From: Ruminococcus flavefaciens MA2007
GTDB lineage: Bacteria; Bacillota; Clostridia; Oscillospirales; Ruminococcaceae
Length of the DNA stretch: 64,000 nucleotides
Reading direction: 5' to 3'
Assembly: GCF_000621845.1 (NCBI RefSeq)
Contig: NZ_JHXF01000014.1
Location: 1 to 64,000 of the forward strand
Shown: positions 50,934-62,200 of the stretch, piece by piece
How the letters are laid out: each line of letters opens with the position of its first letter
Numbering within the stretch: the first letter of the stretch is position 1
Translations under genes and position numbers: made by a program
Notes under the pieces: model-generated
Databases searched by the model: none
The model's input: the letters and a program-made list of their open reading frames with translations, nothing else
Told to the model about the DNA's origin: nothing

Positions 50934-51371
50934 ATGTTTTATTACATTAAGATCACTTCTGATACAGGCAAGACTATTGAAATCGATGGTCGGGATAAAG
51001 AAAAGCTTCAGAATGCTTTAGAGTCACTTGAAATTTTTATTGATACAGTGGATGAAAATGTTAATGACCGTGCATCGAATATTGTGAACAGAATCAATTT
51101 AAAGCTCAAACTAACTGAAGCAACAAATAGTATCTGCAAAGACTTCATGGATTGGGCATTGGCATCATCAGGTGACGATGTTTACCGCCTTGTTCATATT
51201 GATGTTTACGATACAAAGCCACAGGTTATTCGATCTTTTGACATTCAGAAGGTGTTTGTCGAAGATTATAAGGAGTCATTCATTGGGAAAGAAGTTACTA
51301 CAGCGGAACTGAAACTGATTCAGCAAGCTAATAATTCAAAAGACTTCTTACATGATGTAGCAAGACTGTAA
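50934..51371 (+). CDS. Hcp/TssD-like tube protein
   Basis: A 145-residue protein. The beta-strand pattern ending in DVYRLVHIDVYD and RSFDIQKVFVEDYKESF is the hallmark of Bacteroidetes-type TssD and phage tube proteins, where the last strands bond neighbouring subunits. An N-terminal helix-rich insertion (DKEKLQNALESLEIF) replaces part of the usual first sheet. It would stack as rings to form the inner tube. Its place between the sheath candidate and the VgrG-like spike strongly supports this. GAAAGGGG precedes the start. Confidence 0.65.
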   Translation: MFYYIKITSDTGKTIEIDGRDKEKLQNALESLEIFIDTVDENVNDRASNIVNRINLKLKLTEATNSICKDFMDWALASSGDDVYRLVHIDVYDTKPQVIRSFDIQKVFVEDYKESFIGKEVTTAELKLIQQANNSKDFLHDVARL

Positions 51372-51384
51372 AAAGGAGTTTAAT

Positions 51385-52740
51385 ATGATCTGTATTTCTG
51401 AATTTGAGGACCAAAATATCATTTCTTTTAGACTTGTAAAAGAAGTTAATGCACACTCTATATGCACTTTTGATGTTATTATCGGAAATACAGATCATTC
51501 ACGCTTTATTGATTTGGTGGATAAGAGTATTTCTATCAATAATGGGCGGGATTATTTATTCTTTGGTTTTATTCGATCAATAACTGCGGAAATTATGCAT
51601 TCTAAAACTATCCTTCATGTATGTGCAAGTTCGCATTCGGCTCGAATAGATAATGAACCAAAGAACCGTGTCTATCAAGATCCTAATAAGAAATTATCAG
51701 ATATTCTTAAATATGTTAAAAATGAGGCGCACATTCAGATTTCATGCAAAGATGATTCTGTATTACTTGAGCCTATAGTACAGTCCAACGAAACGGATTT
51801 CAACTTCCTGTTACGTATGGCTGCGTATACTAAACAGCAATTAATCATCAATGACAGCGAATCGCCAGATACAATAATACTGAAAATTACTGATTCATAT
51901 GACAACAATACTGCAAGCATTGATTGCATTCCGGATAAACTTTCCATTCAAAATATCATCCCTGAACACACAACCTCAAAACAAACTATCGCAGAATTCG
52001 TTCTTCATGATCAGTATTTTGAGATTGGAAAACGAATCAATCTTAAGCAGGCTTGTCTTACCGGATATATATCAAAATGCGAAATTATTCTTGAACGTAA
52101 TGTTATTCAGTACAAATATACATCATATGAATTGGGGCAAATGCCTTCTTCTCCAGAATTAAAGGTGCTTCCTTATATTGAAATGGAGGCAGTCGTAGAA
52201 GATAGTCAGAATCCTGATGGAAAATGCTTCATTAAAGCTAAAGTTACAGGTGATTATATTGATGCGATGCCTGACAACTTAATGTGGATGCCATATCAGG
52301 TGCCATATCTTTCTGATCAGGCAGGAGCTGTGTTTTTGCCAAACACAAATGATCATGTTACCTTGATATTTAGTGAGAATAAGCTGACCGCCAAAGCGTG
52401 TTGTGATGAATACACACTCAATAATGATTTTCGTGAAAAACAAAATCATTATATTTCATCAATATTCGGAAAACAATTAGTGTTCCACGAAAATTCTATA
52501 GAGATTCATGCTGACAAAAGTAGGATTGTTATTAGCGATGATGATATTTCGCTTTTGGTTGGAGAAAATTCTATTAACATCTCGGAAAGCGCAATAAATT
52601 TAAAGATAAAAGGAACTCAAATTCAAATTGACCGTGACTTCGCATTACAAACAGATTCGTTTAGTATTCAAGGTAGCGATGCCACCATCAAGACCTCTGG
52701 AGATGTTAAAATAAGAGGATCTAAAATTTTTCTGAAATGA
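51385..52740 (+). CDS. VgrG-like spike protein
   Basis: A 451-residue protein combining gp27-like and gp5-like parts. The classic VgrG words are visible: VQSNETDFNFLLRMA (about residue 133) and an OB-fold segment with DNLMWMPYQVPYLSDQAGA. The C-terminus (about 350-451) is a regular beta series (KSRIVISDDDISLLVGENSI, ISESAINLKI, GDVKIRGSKIFLK) forming a beta-helix needle. It would trimerise as the puncturing spike at the tube tip and bind the PAAR-like effector. AAAAAGGAG precedes the start. It is somewhat shorter than typical VgrG proteins. Confidence 0.8.
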   Translation: MICISEFEDQNIISFRLVKEVNAHSICTFDVIIGNTDHSRFIDLVDKSISINNGRDYLFFGFIRSITAEIMHSKTILHVCASSHSARIDNEPKNRVYQDPNKKLSDILKYVKNEAHIQISCKDDSVLLEPIVQSNETDFNFLLRMAAYTKQQLIINDSESPDTIILKITDSYDNNTASIDCIPDKLSIQNIIPEHTTSKQTIAEFVLHDQYFEIGKRINLKQACLTGYISKCEIILERNVIQYKYTSYELGQMPSSPELKVLPYIEMEAVVEDSQNPDGKCFIKAKVTGDYIDAMPDNLMWMPYQVPYLSDQAGAVFLPNTNDHVTLIFSENKLTAKACCDEYTLNNDFREKQNHYISSIFGKQLVFHENSIEIHADKSRIVISDDDISLLVGENSINISESAINLKIKGTQIQIDRDFALQTDSFSIQGSDATIKTSGDVKIRGSKIFLK

Positions 52741-52748
52741 GGAGTACT

Positions 52749-54140
52749 ATGTCACAGAATTCGGGAAGCTCAAATGAGCTTGCAAATCAGATAATGAGCA
52801 TTGTCGATGATTCTGATATGTCAAGAGAGCAAAAGCAGTTGCTTAGAGAATTGTTTCAAAATTTGGCACTTCACCAAAACAAAAAACTTGACGACTTGTT
52901 TAGTATGGTTCAATCCTCAATATACGAGGCAGAACATACTTCTGAATCTATTGGTCACATAGTTGTAGCCTTGCTGCCTATAAAGCATAACCTTCGTGGC
53001 TTTTTTCCAATGTTTGATTTTTCACAAGTATCTTTTCCTGATGATGATTTGGACGATTTAATCTCATACAATGAATTTATAGGTGCATACTTTAAGTGTA
53101 GCTATGATCGCTTTTTAGAAATTACCGACTCAGGCATTCCGCATGATTATGATACCACTGTAGAACTTATAAATGGTAGTATAATTAAATGTAAGTGTTC
53201 TTTTCGATTGAATTACTCATATGTATATCAAGAAAAGCTGTTGCAAGTAGCTGCTTCTCAATATGGGTTAGAGACACCTTTGATATATTCTCCGTATTCA
53301 AGAAAATTTGCTAAAATTGTTTTTTCTGAGGATATCTCTATATCACAAATACAGGCAATACATATTCCTTGTCTTTCTCAAGATCTTGCCGCCACAACAA
53401 TTGACCACAAGTTAATGTGGAATATTGAAGTAACTAATCGTCGTTCACCTGAGTTGCCCGTATCGCAAGCGTTTTCTCCTGAAATGCTGAAACAAAAAGC
53501 ATTATCATCAGATACATTTACAGCAAATGAGTATGTTGTGGCAGGTTCAACTCCCAGCTACAAATCCAAATACGCTTGTTATCCTAATGAGTATATAATA
53601 TTTGACGGAGTTGGAACAAGACGGCTTGCTATTGCACGTGATATTAAAGAGTCCTGTCTATATATTATGTATGATGGGCAGATTAAAATCGAACCTATAA
53701 AGCGTATAAAAGTAAATCCTGTTCATGATATAATGTATGATATTGATGTATTAGTTAAGCAGAATGCTGCTCATATCAATTCATTTAAAGCAACAACATT
53801 TATTAAAAGACGGTTGCGCTCCAATGCAGATATAATTTATTCACTAAGTGCTTTTCAACAGAATGAGTACAATATCTCTATAGCTGATGAGTTCAATATT
53901 TTTGAAGAATGCCCGTCTGAATGCATTTCAGAATATCAGAATGCACATCGATATTATAAATATCAGGCAGAACAATATTGCTACGGAGAAATAGAACGAA
54001 GTATCCTAAATACAAGGGCATTATTTTGTTGTTTGACATTTAAAGGAAATAATCCCTTTAAAGAAGATTTTGCACGATATGTCCTGTCTTTTATGAATGA
54101 ATATTATCCTGAATTTCACTGGGTAGGAAGGTGTGAGTAA
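52749..54140 (+). CDS. Unknown protein, 463 aa, of the injection-like operon (candidate baseplate)
   Basis: No family is recognised. It is acidic at the N-terminus with a helix (SREQKQLLRELFQNLALHQN), then a long beta-rich body with many Tyr and Ile residues, and ends in YPEFHWVGRC. There is no signal peptide or membrane helix. It comes after the spike gene, where baseplate wedge genes lie in other contractile systems, so a baseplate role is inferred. Start 52749 is preferred for GAGGAG upstream, with ATG 52737 as an alternative. Confidence 0.55.
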   Translation: MSQNSGSSNELANQIMSIVDDSDMSREQKQLLRELFQNLALHQNKKLDDLFSMVQSSIYEAEHTSESIGHIVVALLPIKHNLRGFFPMFDFSQVSFPDDDLDDLISYNEFIGAYFKCSYDRFLEITDSGIPHDYDTTVELINGSIIKCKCSFRLNYSYVYQEKLLQVAASQYGLETPLIYSPYSRKFAKIVFSEDISISQIQAIHIPCLSQDLAATTIDHKLMWNIEVTNRRSPELPVSQAFSPEMLKQKALSSDTFTANEYVVAGSTPSYKSKYACYPNEYIIFDGVGTRRLAIARDIKESCLYIMYDGQIKIEPIKRIKVNPVHDIMYDIDVLVKQNAAHINSFKATTFIKRRLRSNADIIYSLSAFQQNEYNISIADEFNIFEECPSECISEYQNAHRYYKYQAEQYCYGEIERSILNTRALFCCLTFKGNNPFKEDFARYVLSFMNEYYPEFHWVGRCE

Positions 54141-54853
54141 TGAGTTATATTTGGGAGAACAACAATACTCAGCGCCAATTTATTATAGATTCACGAAGCA
54201 TGGGTGGTGCTATTGAGGCGCAGATGGCAGCAGACGATAATCTACCAGTATATGTTAATCCATTTCTGCGCTTTTCTGATGTCTTTAGTGATGTTTTCTT
54301 CTCAGGTGTGCATTTAGATAATGAAACACTCAATGCCGTTACTCATTATCTTGCACTTTCAGAAAGACTTTATGGTGATATTTTGAAAAATACAAGGGTA
54401 TGTTGCATTGAAAAAGATATCGTAAATAATCATTTTGGAGAGACGATAAGAATGGATTATTTGTCACTAACAATTCAACATCAAAAAATGATAGTTCATT
54501 ATCTTTTGGAATACCAACAGAATGGAGAACGTACAGAATTATTCAATGAAGCATTCATGTCATTTTTCGGAAGATTGTATCAAACAATCTCTGGTGATGA
54601 ACATTTTGATGATAAATACACAAGTCATAGTGCGGAGATTATTTACAACAGATCAAGGAATGCATATTACTATTATTGCGCAGCCCCCGAAAGCGCATAT
54701 AATACAACACTATTCCGGTTAATCAAGAATCTCTTCGCAGACTGCACTCGATTAATCGTGCCTGTATGGGGAAAATATGATTTTGGCATTGTAGGAAATG
54801 AGGATTTAACACACTCAACAGTTCCAATCGTAGGGCAGACGCAACTTATATAA
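54140..54853 (+). CDS. Unknown protein, 237 aa, of the injection-like operon
   Basis: No family is recognised. The ATG overlaps the upstream stop by one base. The sequence is helical in the centre and rich in Tyr, with NPFLRFSDVFSDVFFSGVHL and the C-terminal motif WGKYDFGIVGNEDL. It is soluble. A structural or chaperone role in assembly is possible. Confidence 0.5.
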   Translation: MSYIWENNNTQRQFIIDSRSMGGAIEAQMAADDNLPVYVNPFLRFSDVFSDVFFSGVHLDNETLNAVTHYLALSERLYGDILKNTRVCCIEKDIVNNHFGETIRMDYLSLTIQHQKMIVHYLLEYQQNGERTELFNEAFMSFFGRLYQTISGDEHFDDKYTSHSAEIIYNRSRNAYYYYCAAPESAYNTTLFRLIKNLFADCTRLIVPVWGKYDFGIVGNEDLTHSTVPIVGQTQLI

Positions 54854-54868
54854 ATATGGAGGCATCAA

Positions 54869-57754
54869 ATGACAATTAAAGATGTAACTAAAGCTTTAAA
54901 AATAGCGGGTATTAATCCTCCCAGTGAAGTTAGCAGCAAGGAAGTTATCAAGCTATTTCATGAACTGAAGGGCGAAATCTACACGGTTTCAACTGCTAAA
55001 ATGGTGAAGTTTCTTTTATCCCTTGGCTTTTCATACAGTAAATTTTTGGACTGTGACCGTACAGAATTGAATAAGATGCTTGAGAATAATCTCAAGATAG
55101 ACGATGAACCGGAAAAATCTAAATTTAGAAAGGCTTTAGATGGTATTTCTGATCTTTTTGCCGGAAAAGGCAAGTCTGGTATCCCTTTCAAAGTTATCAT
55201 ACCAGATTCATTTGAGTCCGCACAAAACCTTTATAATAAGCTCTTTGAAAATGATTGCATTGAAATCATTCCACAGGATGAAGTAGTTTTTAATCCAAGT
55301 TCTGATAATAAAGTTTATTATACTGATTCTAATGGAATTTCAAAAGGCGTTGATATAACGCAGGCGGATGATATTTGGCTTCAGTTTACAGGAAAGATTA
55401 ATTCTAATTTCTACATGATAGTTCCTGCTGAGAATAATATAGTTAGCAAGGAACTCGCTATATATGGTACTTTTTTGCCTGACAATCATGGAACATATTA
55501 TTTGGAAGCCGCCTCTGCTAATATTAGAGTAGACTTTAAATCAACAAACTATGCCTATTATCTTGTATTCGCAAACGAAACACTTACGCGCTTCTATGCT
55601 ATTAGAATGGATTTTTTCTCTAAAGTTCTTCCTACAGACTACCATTGGTTGTGTATAGATTTTGGAACGAGTAATACAACCGTAGGCACATGGAAAGAGG
55701 ATCAAACACATGAAATCGTTGCTTTCGATGATGTTACCTCAGCTGATAAAAATCCTAATTGTTTAATGCCCACGATTGCATATATTTTAAATGCCCCAAA
55801 TGCAGAATCAGCCCAACTGCTGTTCGGATTTGAGGCTAAGAAACGTTTAATTGATACTGATTATCAACCGAAGGGGAGCATTTTTTACAATATAAAGCAA
55901 TGGATTTCAGCGGATCCAAATTATACGGTCTCCTGTAATGATGAGAACAACCATAATATCGATCTCAAGGTTCATGATATTATTTCTATGTTCTTGAAAT
56001 ACGTAGTTGAGCAAGCTGAAATAAAGCTCAAGCGGCACTTTGTGAATTTCCATTTTTCAGCACCAATCAAGCTTAAAGACAGGCTTTATGCTATCACCTC
56101 AAATACATTTAATGAAGCTGGATATACTGTTGCAGATGTGCAAAGCTCCTTAGATGAAGGTATCGCAATCATGTATGAACGAATCTCTGAACTAAGAGAA
56201 GAGTTCAGAAAGAATCCGCAGAAGAATCGTGGCGATGTCATGATAATCGACTGCGGTGGTGGCACAACTGATGTAGCAAGGTGTAGGTATGCTTTTTCTT
56301 CCTCTGATGTGGGAGTGAAGACACAGATTAGAGTTCGTTCAGTAAATGGGCAATATTTTGGTGGTAACGAGCTTACCTATAGAATTTTCCAATTGTTAAA
56401 AATCAAGCTGAGCGATTACTATAAATCTGGCATGCATAGTTCAAAGATTCAGATAATGAGCATAGATGATCTTATCAGTACGGCTACAGATGACTATTTA
56501 AATGCAGTGGATCAGTATATCACGCAGATTATTGAGAGAAAAGACACACCATTTACATATTATGACCAATTAGACAAAGCAAGTCAGGAGGCTGAGTGGG
56601 TACTCCCTACCGATTATGCTAATAAGGCTATAGTCAACGGTGCAGCAATGATTGCTCAAGCTAAGCGCAACTTCAACTATCTTTGGAACTGGGCAGAAAG
56701 AATTAAGATAGAGTTCTTCTCTGGCGAAAGTCGTGCTACATTTAGCTTTTCAACTGATATCCAAACCGATAAAGCACTATATTTCTACGCTGATCCCTCA
56801 GGAGAACACATAGTTCCAAAGATGAGCTTAAAGAAACAAGATTCTGTTCCGGATGTTGCGATTAACATTAAAGAGCTAACTGCATTACTCAGTCCTCAAA
56901 TATACTATATTTTGTCAATTATGTTGCTTAAAGCAGACGGCTCTGAGCTTATATTTGATGATAAAGAGATGCAAAAAACGAGGATGCTTCTTTCAGGACA
57001 ATCTTGTAAAATCAGTTTGTTCAGAGATCTTATGAAGGAATATATTCCTGGAAGAAGGACACGAAGCGGGAAAAATGTTAAGAGAACAGCTACGGAAATG
57101 AAGTTGTCTTGTGTGAAAGGTTGTATTCAGTATCTGATGGAAAAAGAAGTACTAAATGGTGAAACACAGATAATAACTGATGCTCCAAGCGTAATCTACC
57201 GTGTTGCAGTTAAAAGCGAATCCCTTGAGGCTGAAAAAGTCCTGCTTGATGGTCGTTCTATCAGACAAACAGATAAAGTAAAAAGCATGAACCGCATTGA
57301 GATAGTTCAGCGCTCAGTAGCTGCCGGAGAAATTCTCTATTCTGTTTATAACAATGTCGTAAGTAGTAATGATACTGTGAGCACTGGAGCTGTCCGTATA
57401 GAACCTAGCAATACAAACACTCCATATGATAAATTGGCTGATCTTATCGCTGAAATTGCTAATCACTCGATCGCGGATCTTTCAAGTTATCAATTTGAGC
57501 ATGAGGGGAAGAGCGAATCTGTTCTTTCTCGTTTGGAAACTGATCTTCAAGCTATTGAATCCGGAGGAAATGGAAAGTTATTATACTTCATTCTCCCAAA
57601 TAATGATGGCTGTGGTTTTATTCTTTGGCAGATTATCAAGCGTTCTGTTGACGGAAAGAGGATGTATTATTTATTTGAGCCTACCCAGTTTGACTATTTA
57701 AAGGACACTGTGATATCAAGATTTGACGGTAAAAACTGTGTCATGAGGGCGTAA
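54869..57754 (+). CDS. Giant Hsp70/actin-fold ATPase of the injection-like operon, paralogue 1
   Basis: A 961-residue protein. It has an N-terminal helical module (TIKDVTKALKIAGINPPSEV, residues 2-21), a beta-rich middle (about 130-255) and then an Hsp70-type ATPase. Phosphate 1 is CIDFGTSNTTVGTW (about residue 262), phosphate 2 IDCGGGTTDVARC (about 459), with the connecting helix region LDEGIAIMYERISELREEF. The last 250 residues lack the DnaK substrate domain and end ISRFDGKNCVMRA. It is much larger than DnaK (about 610) and has no J-domain partner nearby. It is closely related to the protein at 59204-62461. ATP-driven assembly, disassembly or substrate loading is inferred. GGAGG precedes the start. 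Confidence 0.82.
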   Translation: MTIKDVTKALKIAGINPPSEVSSKEVIKLFHELKGEIYTVSTAKMVKFLLSLGFSYSKFLDCDRTELNKMLENNLKIDDEPEKSKFRKALDGISDLFAGKGKSGIPFKVIIPDSFESAQNLYNKLFENDCIEIIPQDEVVFNPSSDNKVYYTDSNGISKGVDITQADDIWLQFTGKINSNFYMIVPAENNIVSKELAIYGTFLPDNHGTYYLEAASANIRVDFKSTNYAYYLVFANETLTRFYAIRMDFFSKVLPTDYHWLCIDFGTSNTTVGTWKEDQTHEIVAFDDVTSADKNPNCLMPTIAYILNAPNAESAQLLFGFEAKKRLIDTDYQPKGSIFYNIKQWISADPNYTVSCNDENNHNIDLKVHDIISMFLKYVVEQAEIKLKRHFVNFHFSAPIKLKDRLYAITSNTFNEAGYTVADVQSSLDEGIAIMYERISELREEFRKNPQKNRGDVMIIDCGGGTTDVARCRYAFSSSDVGVKTQIRVRSVNGQYFGGNELTYRIFQLLKIKLSDYYKSGMHSSKIQIMSIDDLISTATDDYLNAVDQYITQIIERKDTPFTYYDQLDKASQEAEWVLPTDYANKAIVNGAAMIAQAKRNFNYLWNWAERIKIEFFSGESRATFSFSTDIQTDKALYFYADPSGEHIVPKMSLKKQDSVPDVAINIKELTALLSPQIYYILSIMLLKADGSELIFDDKEMQKTRMLLSGQSCKISLFRDLMKEYIPGRRTRSGKNVKRTATEMKLSCVKGCIQYLMEKEVLNGETQIITDAPSVIYRVAVKSESLEAEKVLLDGRSIRQTDKVKSMNRIEIVQRSVAAGEILYSVYNNVVSSNDTVSTGAVRIEPSNTNTPYDKLADLIAEIANHSIADLSSYQFEHEGKSESVLSRLETDLQAIESGGNGKLLYFILPNNDGCGFILWQIIKRSVDGKRMYYLFEPTQFDYLKDTVISRFDGKNCVMRA

Positions 57755-57756
57755 CT

Positions 57757-58536
57757 ATGTTGCATAATTACAATGTTTCTTTTCCGAAAGGATCTATAAT
57801 TACTGGTCAGCAGCTTCAATTATTGCATGATCAGCCTATAAAGTATCTAAACTATCAATATATTGATAATTCTGATGGTGTTATTTCAGGCATGGAAATG
57901 GAAGAATTCAATGGAAAACTCATAATCACACCTGGAATGTATAAATACAATGGCATATTATATCTTCTAGAGGAGGCATTCGTGGTTCAAATAGAGAATC
58001 AACCATTTGAAAGCGGTCAGAACTACTCTATCATTCTATCTGCTTGTGAGCAAAGTATAGCACCTGATATCATAGATAATCAGTTACAAATGCTTGTAGC
58101 CATAAGCAATAGTATCTCAACCACGTCTTCGAATCTGATTTGTTCCTTCTATGGTACTCCACAATTGCCAAAATACTGTAAAGATATCTTTTCAGAGAAT
58201 TTTGATTTTCTACCGTACCAACAGTCTTGTTATGGAAAGAAGCCAACCTATTCTAAATACCTGTTCCGGTTGGTTTATCAATATTTGACTGCAGAAAAAA
58301 GCAGACCTCATACACTTGATTATGTTCTTATTAGTGAGATTTCCAGATGTGGTTATATTTCTCCATTAACAATGCTGAACTATATTATTGCATCTGGTCA
58401 ATCCGCACCTACATTTGAGGATAGACGAGCTTTTTTCAAAGTGTTTATTGATTCGCTTGATCTATTAATAGATGATATGCCTGTTAGCAACACAGAAGAA
58501 ATAAATACCGAAACATCGGAGGGCTTTTTCTTTTAG
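57757..58536 (+). CDS. Candidate baseplate/attachment protein of the injection-like operon
   Basis: A 259-residue protein. The N-terminus (VSFPKGSIITGQQLQLLHDQ, then GVISGMEM, KLIITPGMYKYNGILYLLEE) has the layout of phage baseplate or tail-fibre adaptor domains, whose strand-turn pattern I-T-P-G..G mediates insertion into a larger structure. TssK-like proteins begin similarly, but the match is weak. The second half is helical. It starts 2 bp after the Hsp70-like gene. Function is inferred from layout and context. Confidence 0.5.
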   Translation: MLHNYNVSFPKGSIITGQQLQLLHDQPIKYLNYQYIDNSDGVISGMEMEEFNGKLIITPGMYKYNGILYLLEEAFVVQIENQPFESGQNYSIILSACEQSIAPDIIDNQLQMLVAISNSISTTSSNLICSFYGTPQLPKYCKDIFSENFDFLPYQQSCYGKKPTYSKYLFRLVYQYLTAEKSRPHTLDYVLISEISRCGYISPLTMLNYIIASGQSAPTFEDRRAFFKVFIDSLDLLIDDMPVSNTEEINTETSEGFFF

Positions 58537-58538
58537 TT

Positions 58539-59183
58539 ATGCTTAAATCTACAGTAAAAACAGCAATCAATGGGTGCTGGGTGCTATTGGTGAGCTTTAT
58601 GTTGTGCCGAATTTTCCCGCCGAATAAAGCATATGGATATTTTTTATTCGCTGTTTATATTTGTGTATTATTGGTGTTTAAGCCAATGAAGCCATTTTAT
58701 CATGCGATTTGCAAACCAGATATAAACATACCTGTTGAGAGGCAAGTCCCTAATAAGATTTATTCAATTGCATTACTCTCTATCAAAATTCTCATATTGA
58801 TAGCTTGTATAGGAATAGGTGTTTCTGGAGCTATTCTTTATAAGTTTTTATTCCTAAAGTCATTTGCAATTAAACTTCATTTGTTATTTTCATATTGGGC
58901 TTTCATATTATCTATGATTCAGTTGGGCATAAGTATTGGAATTACCGTACTGCCAAGATTTAAAGAAAAGATTCAAAAAATTGTGTTTTATGCATCATAT
59001 ATTGTTAGTGTAGCAGGAATCATATTCTTAATTAAATCAGAATTGGCTGTTAGTCTCATACAGTTGAATAAAAATCTAATTTTACTATCAACAGTGCAAA
59101 TGTTTTTTATATTATTAGGTTTTGTTTCTTTAGGGATTGCTTTTAATCATTTTATAAAACGGATCACAAAATTGAAAGGTTGA
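58539..59183 (+). CDS. Polytopic membrane protein of the injection-like operon
   Basis: A 214-residue protein with about six hydrophobic helices. The segment LHLLFSYWAFILSMIQLGIS resembles cytochrome b561-like DUF4405 helices, with His and Trp in one helix. It is the only membrane protein of the operon, so it may anchor the apparatus to the cytoplasmic membrane. There is no separate RBS close to the start, which lies 2 bp after the upstream stop. Confidence 0.65.
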   Translation: MLKSTVKTAINGCWVLLVSFMLCRIFPPNKAYGYFLFAVYICVLLVFKPMKPFYHAICKPDINIPVERQVPNKIYSIALLSIKILILIACIGIGVSGAILYKFLFLKSFAIKLHLLFSYWAFILSMIQLGISIGITVLPRFKEKIQKIVFYASYIVSVAGIIFLIKSELAVSLIQLNKNLILLSTVQMFFILLGFVSLGIAFNHFIKRITKLKG

Positions 59184-59203
59184 GAATTCAAGGGGGGATA
59201 AAT

Positions 59204-62200
59204 ATGGAAAACGAAATAATCAAAACTAAAAGTGAAATAATAGTAGCGTTAAATGCAGCAAACATTAAAAAGCCCAAAAACATAACAAACACTTCACTTG
59301 AAAATCTATTTAAAGAAAAAAAAGAAAATGGAACCTATGTTATTATGCTGTCTCAAATCCGTAAGTTCACGGAACAATTAAATGTTGAACTTAAGTATGA
59401 TGAATTCAAGGGAGGAGGTATTTGGGCAGGGGCTGTAGCTAGCATTTTGTTTCAAAATGCCAATCAAGCAGCAAGGATACGAAATGAGTGTTTATCGTTT
59501 ATCAAGAATCGATTAAAAATCGTTGACAACATAGAAGAGGACATGGCAGAGGATATAGAAGATGCTGCAGATATTTGTTATGATGATAACGTAACAATAG
59601 AGACGACAGAGGAGATTTATGATATGAAAGAGAAAACAAAATCGCAAATAATCGATGCTTTAAGGTATGCATACATTACTCCTCCAGATTCGATTGATAA
59701 AGAATCAATTGAATCACTTATTTCTAACCATTATATTTCACATAAACAAATTGGATTATTATTTTACCGTCTTGGCCTAATTTCAAGTTCAAGTATAGCA
59801 GATAATAGTACTCGAGAATCATGGGTAAAAAAATTCGAAAATGAAATAGTAATAATAGATGACAATAATGAGGAAGATATTATTCATGTTGAATCAAATA
59901 AGTCTAATATAGACATAACTTTTGACAGAATACAAGAGATTTATCAGCAGTTGATACTTGAGGGGACTATCGAGATGCTTGATCCTGATGAAACCCCGTA
60001 TGATCTAAGTGAACCAAATACAGTGTACCATACTTCGCAAAATAAAGGTGTGGATGTAACAAAGGCCGATAATATATGGCTTCGTTTTTCTGAGGAAATA
60101 AGCACTGACATATATATGTTGGTAGCTTCTGATAACGAATTACATGGAACTGTAATTATGTTTGGTTCTTTTCTCAGCGAAAATGGCATGTATTATCTTG
60201 AGGCTAAAGCTCAAAACATTCGTTTGGATTTCTCTTCGAACAATCTTGCTTATTATCTGATATTTGATAATAAAAATCATACTAAGCATTATGCCGTAGA
60301 GATATCTATTCAGACTGAAGAACTTGCAACTGACGATTACTACCTTTGTATAGATTTTGGAACCAGTAATACTACTGCTGGTACATGGCTAAAAGAAACA
60401 CAAGAGGCAGAACTTGTAACATTTGAGGATGTTTCAGATGCAAGTAAGCCGAGTAGTTTTCTTTTGCCTACGATAGCCTATGTAGAAAGTGCTGAATCGG
60501 AAAGGGAGGTTCACTTCTTATTCGGATATGAAGCAAAAAAACGCCTTATGGAGACGGATTATCAGCCTAAAGGAAGTATTTTCTACAATATCAAGCAGTG
60601 GGTATCTTTGGATTCAGATTATACTATTGACTGTCATGACGAAAAGAACCATTCAATCAGATTACACGTACATGATATCATTTCTGAATATCTAAGGTAT
60701 GTTGTGTCTCAGGCTGAGATAAAATTAAAGAAGCGTTTTGTAAAATTTCACTTTTCATCTCCTGTTAAGCTGAAAGCGCGACTCTTTGAAATTGTATCAA
60801 AAACGTTTAAAGCGGATGACGGATTCACAATTGTACCTCCTAATGAATCCTTGGATGAGGCAATCGCAATCATTTATGAGAGATTGTCTGAATTGAGAGA
60901 AGAGTACTTAAACAACACACTCAAATCCACCGGTGAGGTTATGATCATTGACTGCGGAGGTGGGACAACAGATGTAGCTCGTTGTAAATACTCATTTTCT
61001 CAGGCCGACACAGGCGTTAAGTCGCTTATTAGGGTACAATCTGTCAACGGGCAGAATTTCGGAGGAAATGAGTTAACATATCGTATATTCCAACTCTTGA
61101 AAATCAAGCTGAGTGACTATTATAAATCAGAGGGACAGCAAGGCACAATTCAGGTTACTAGTATTGATGATCTGGTTAGTACTTCCGCAAATGAGTATTT
61201 GAGTACAGTTGATAGGTATATACAACAGGTTATTGCTGGAGAAAAACCAGTATTCACTTATTATGATAAGCTTGACGATGCAAGTCGCGCGGCTGAATGG
61301 GTCCTTCCAACTGATTTTGCAAATCATGAGATAGTACAAGGAAAGAATCTTAAAGCGCAGGCTCAGAGAAATTTCAATTATCTCTGGAGTTGGGCAGAAC
61401 GCATTAAAATTGAATTTTATACAGGAGAGAGTCGTGCTTATTTCAAATTTGCCGAAGAAAAGCTAATCTGTACTGATAAAGCATTGTATTTCTATGCCGA
61501 TCCAACCGGAGAAGAAACACCTTCTAAGCTTCCACTGAAGAAACAAACCTCTGTACCAGATATTGCCATTAATATTAAGGAACTAACTGCATTACTTAGT
61601 CCACAGATTTATTTTATCCTTTCAATTATGCTGTTAAAATCCAATGGCACAGAGCTTTTTTTCGATTCAACAGATATTCAGAATGCTAGAATGCGTCTTT
61701 CCGGTCAATCTTGTAAAATTGAATTGTTCCGTGATTTGTTGAAAGAATACATTCCTGGAAGAATTACACGAGATAGCTCTGGTGAGCAAACATCATCAAT
61801 AAAGATGAAGCTTGCTTGTGTCAAGGGATGCATTCAGTATCTCCTTGAACGTCAGCTCGGATTTGTATCCACCCAAATTCAAATTGATCCACCAAATATT
61901 AATTACAGGGTAACTGTTAAGCAGGATTCTATCAATAGCGAAACAGAATTGTTAAATGGTCGTATGATACACCAGAAAAATGATGTAAAGATTATGGACA
62001 GAATTCGGCTTGTAACGCGACCTTTTAAAGAGGGAGACATATATTATAACGTTTATAACAATATTGTAAGTAGTAATACTCCCGAAAAGAAAGATGTAAT
62101 CAAGATTAAAACAGATCTTTCATCTAATCATTATACACATTATACTAATATTGATGATCTACTTGAGAGAGTTAAACAATCGGCGCTATCTGGAATTGAT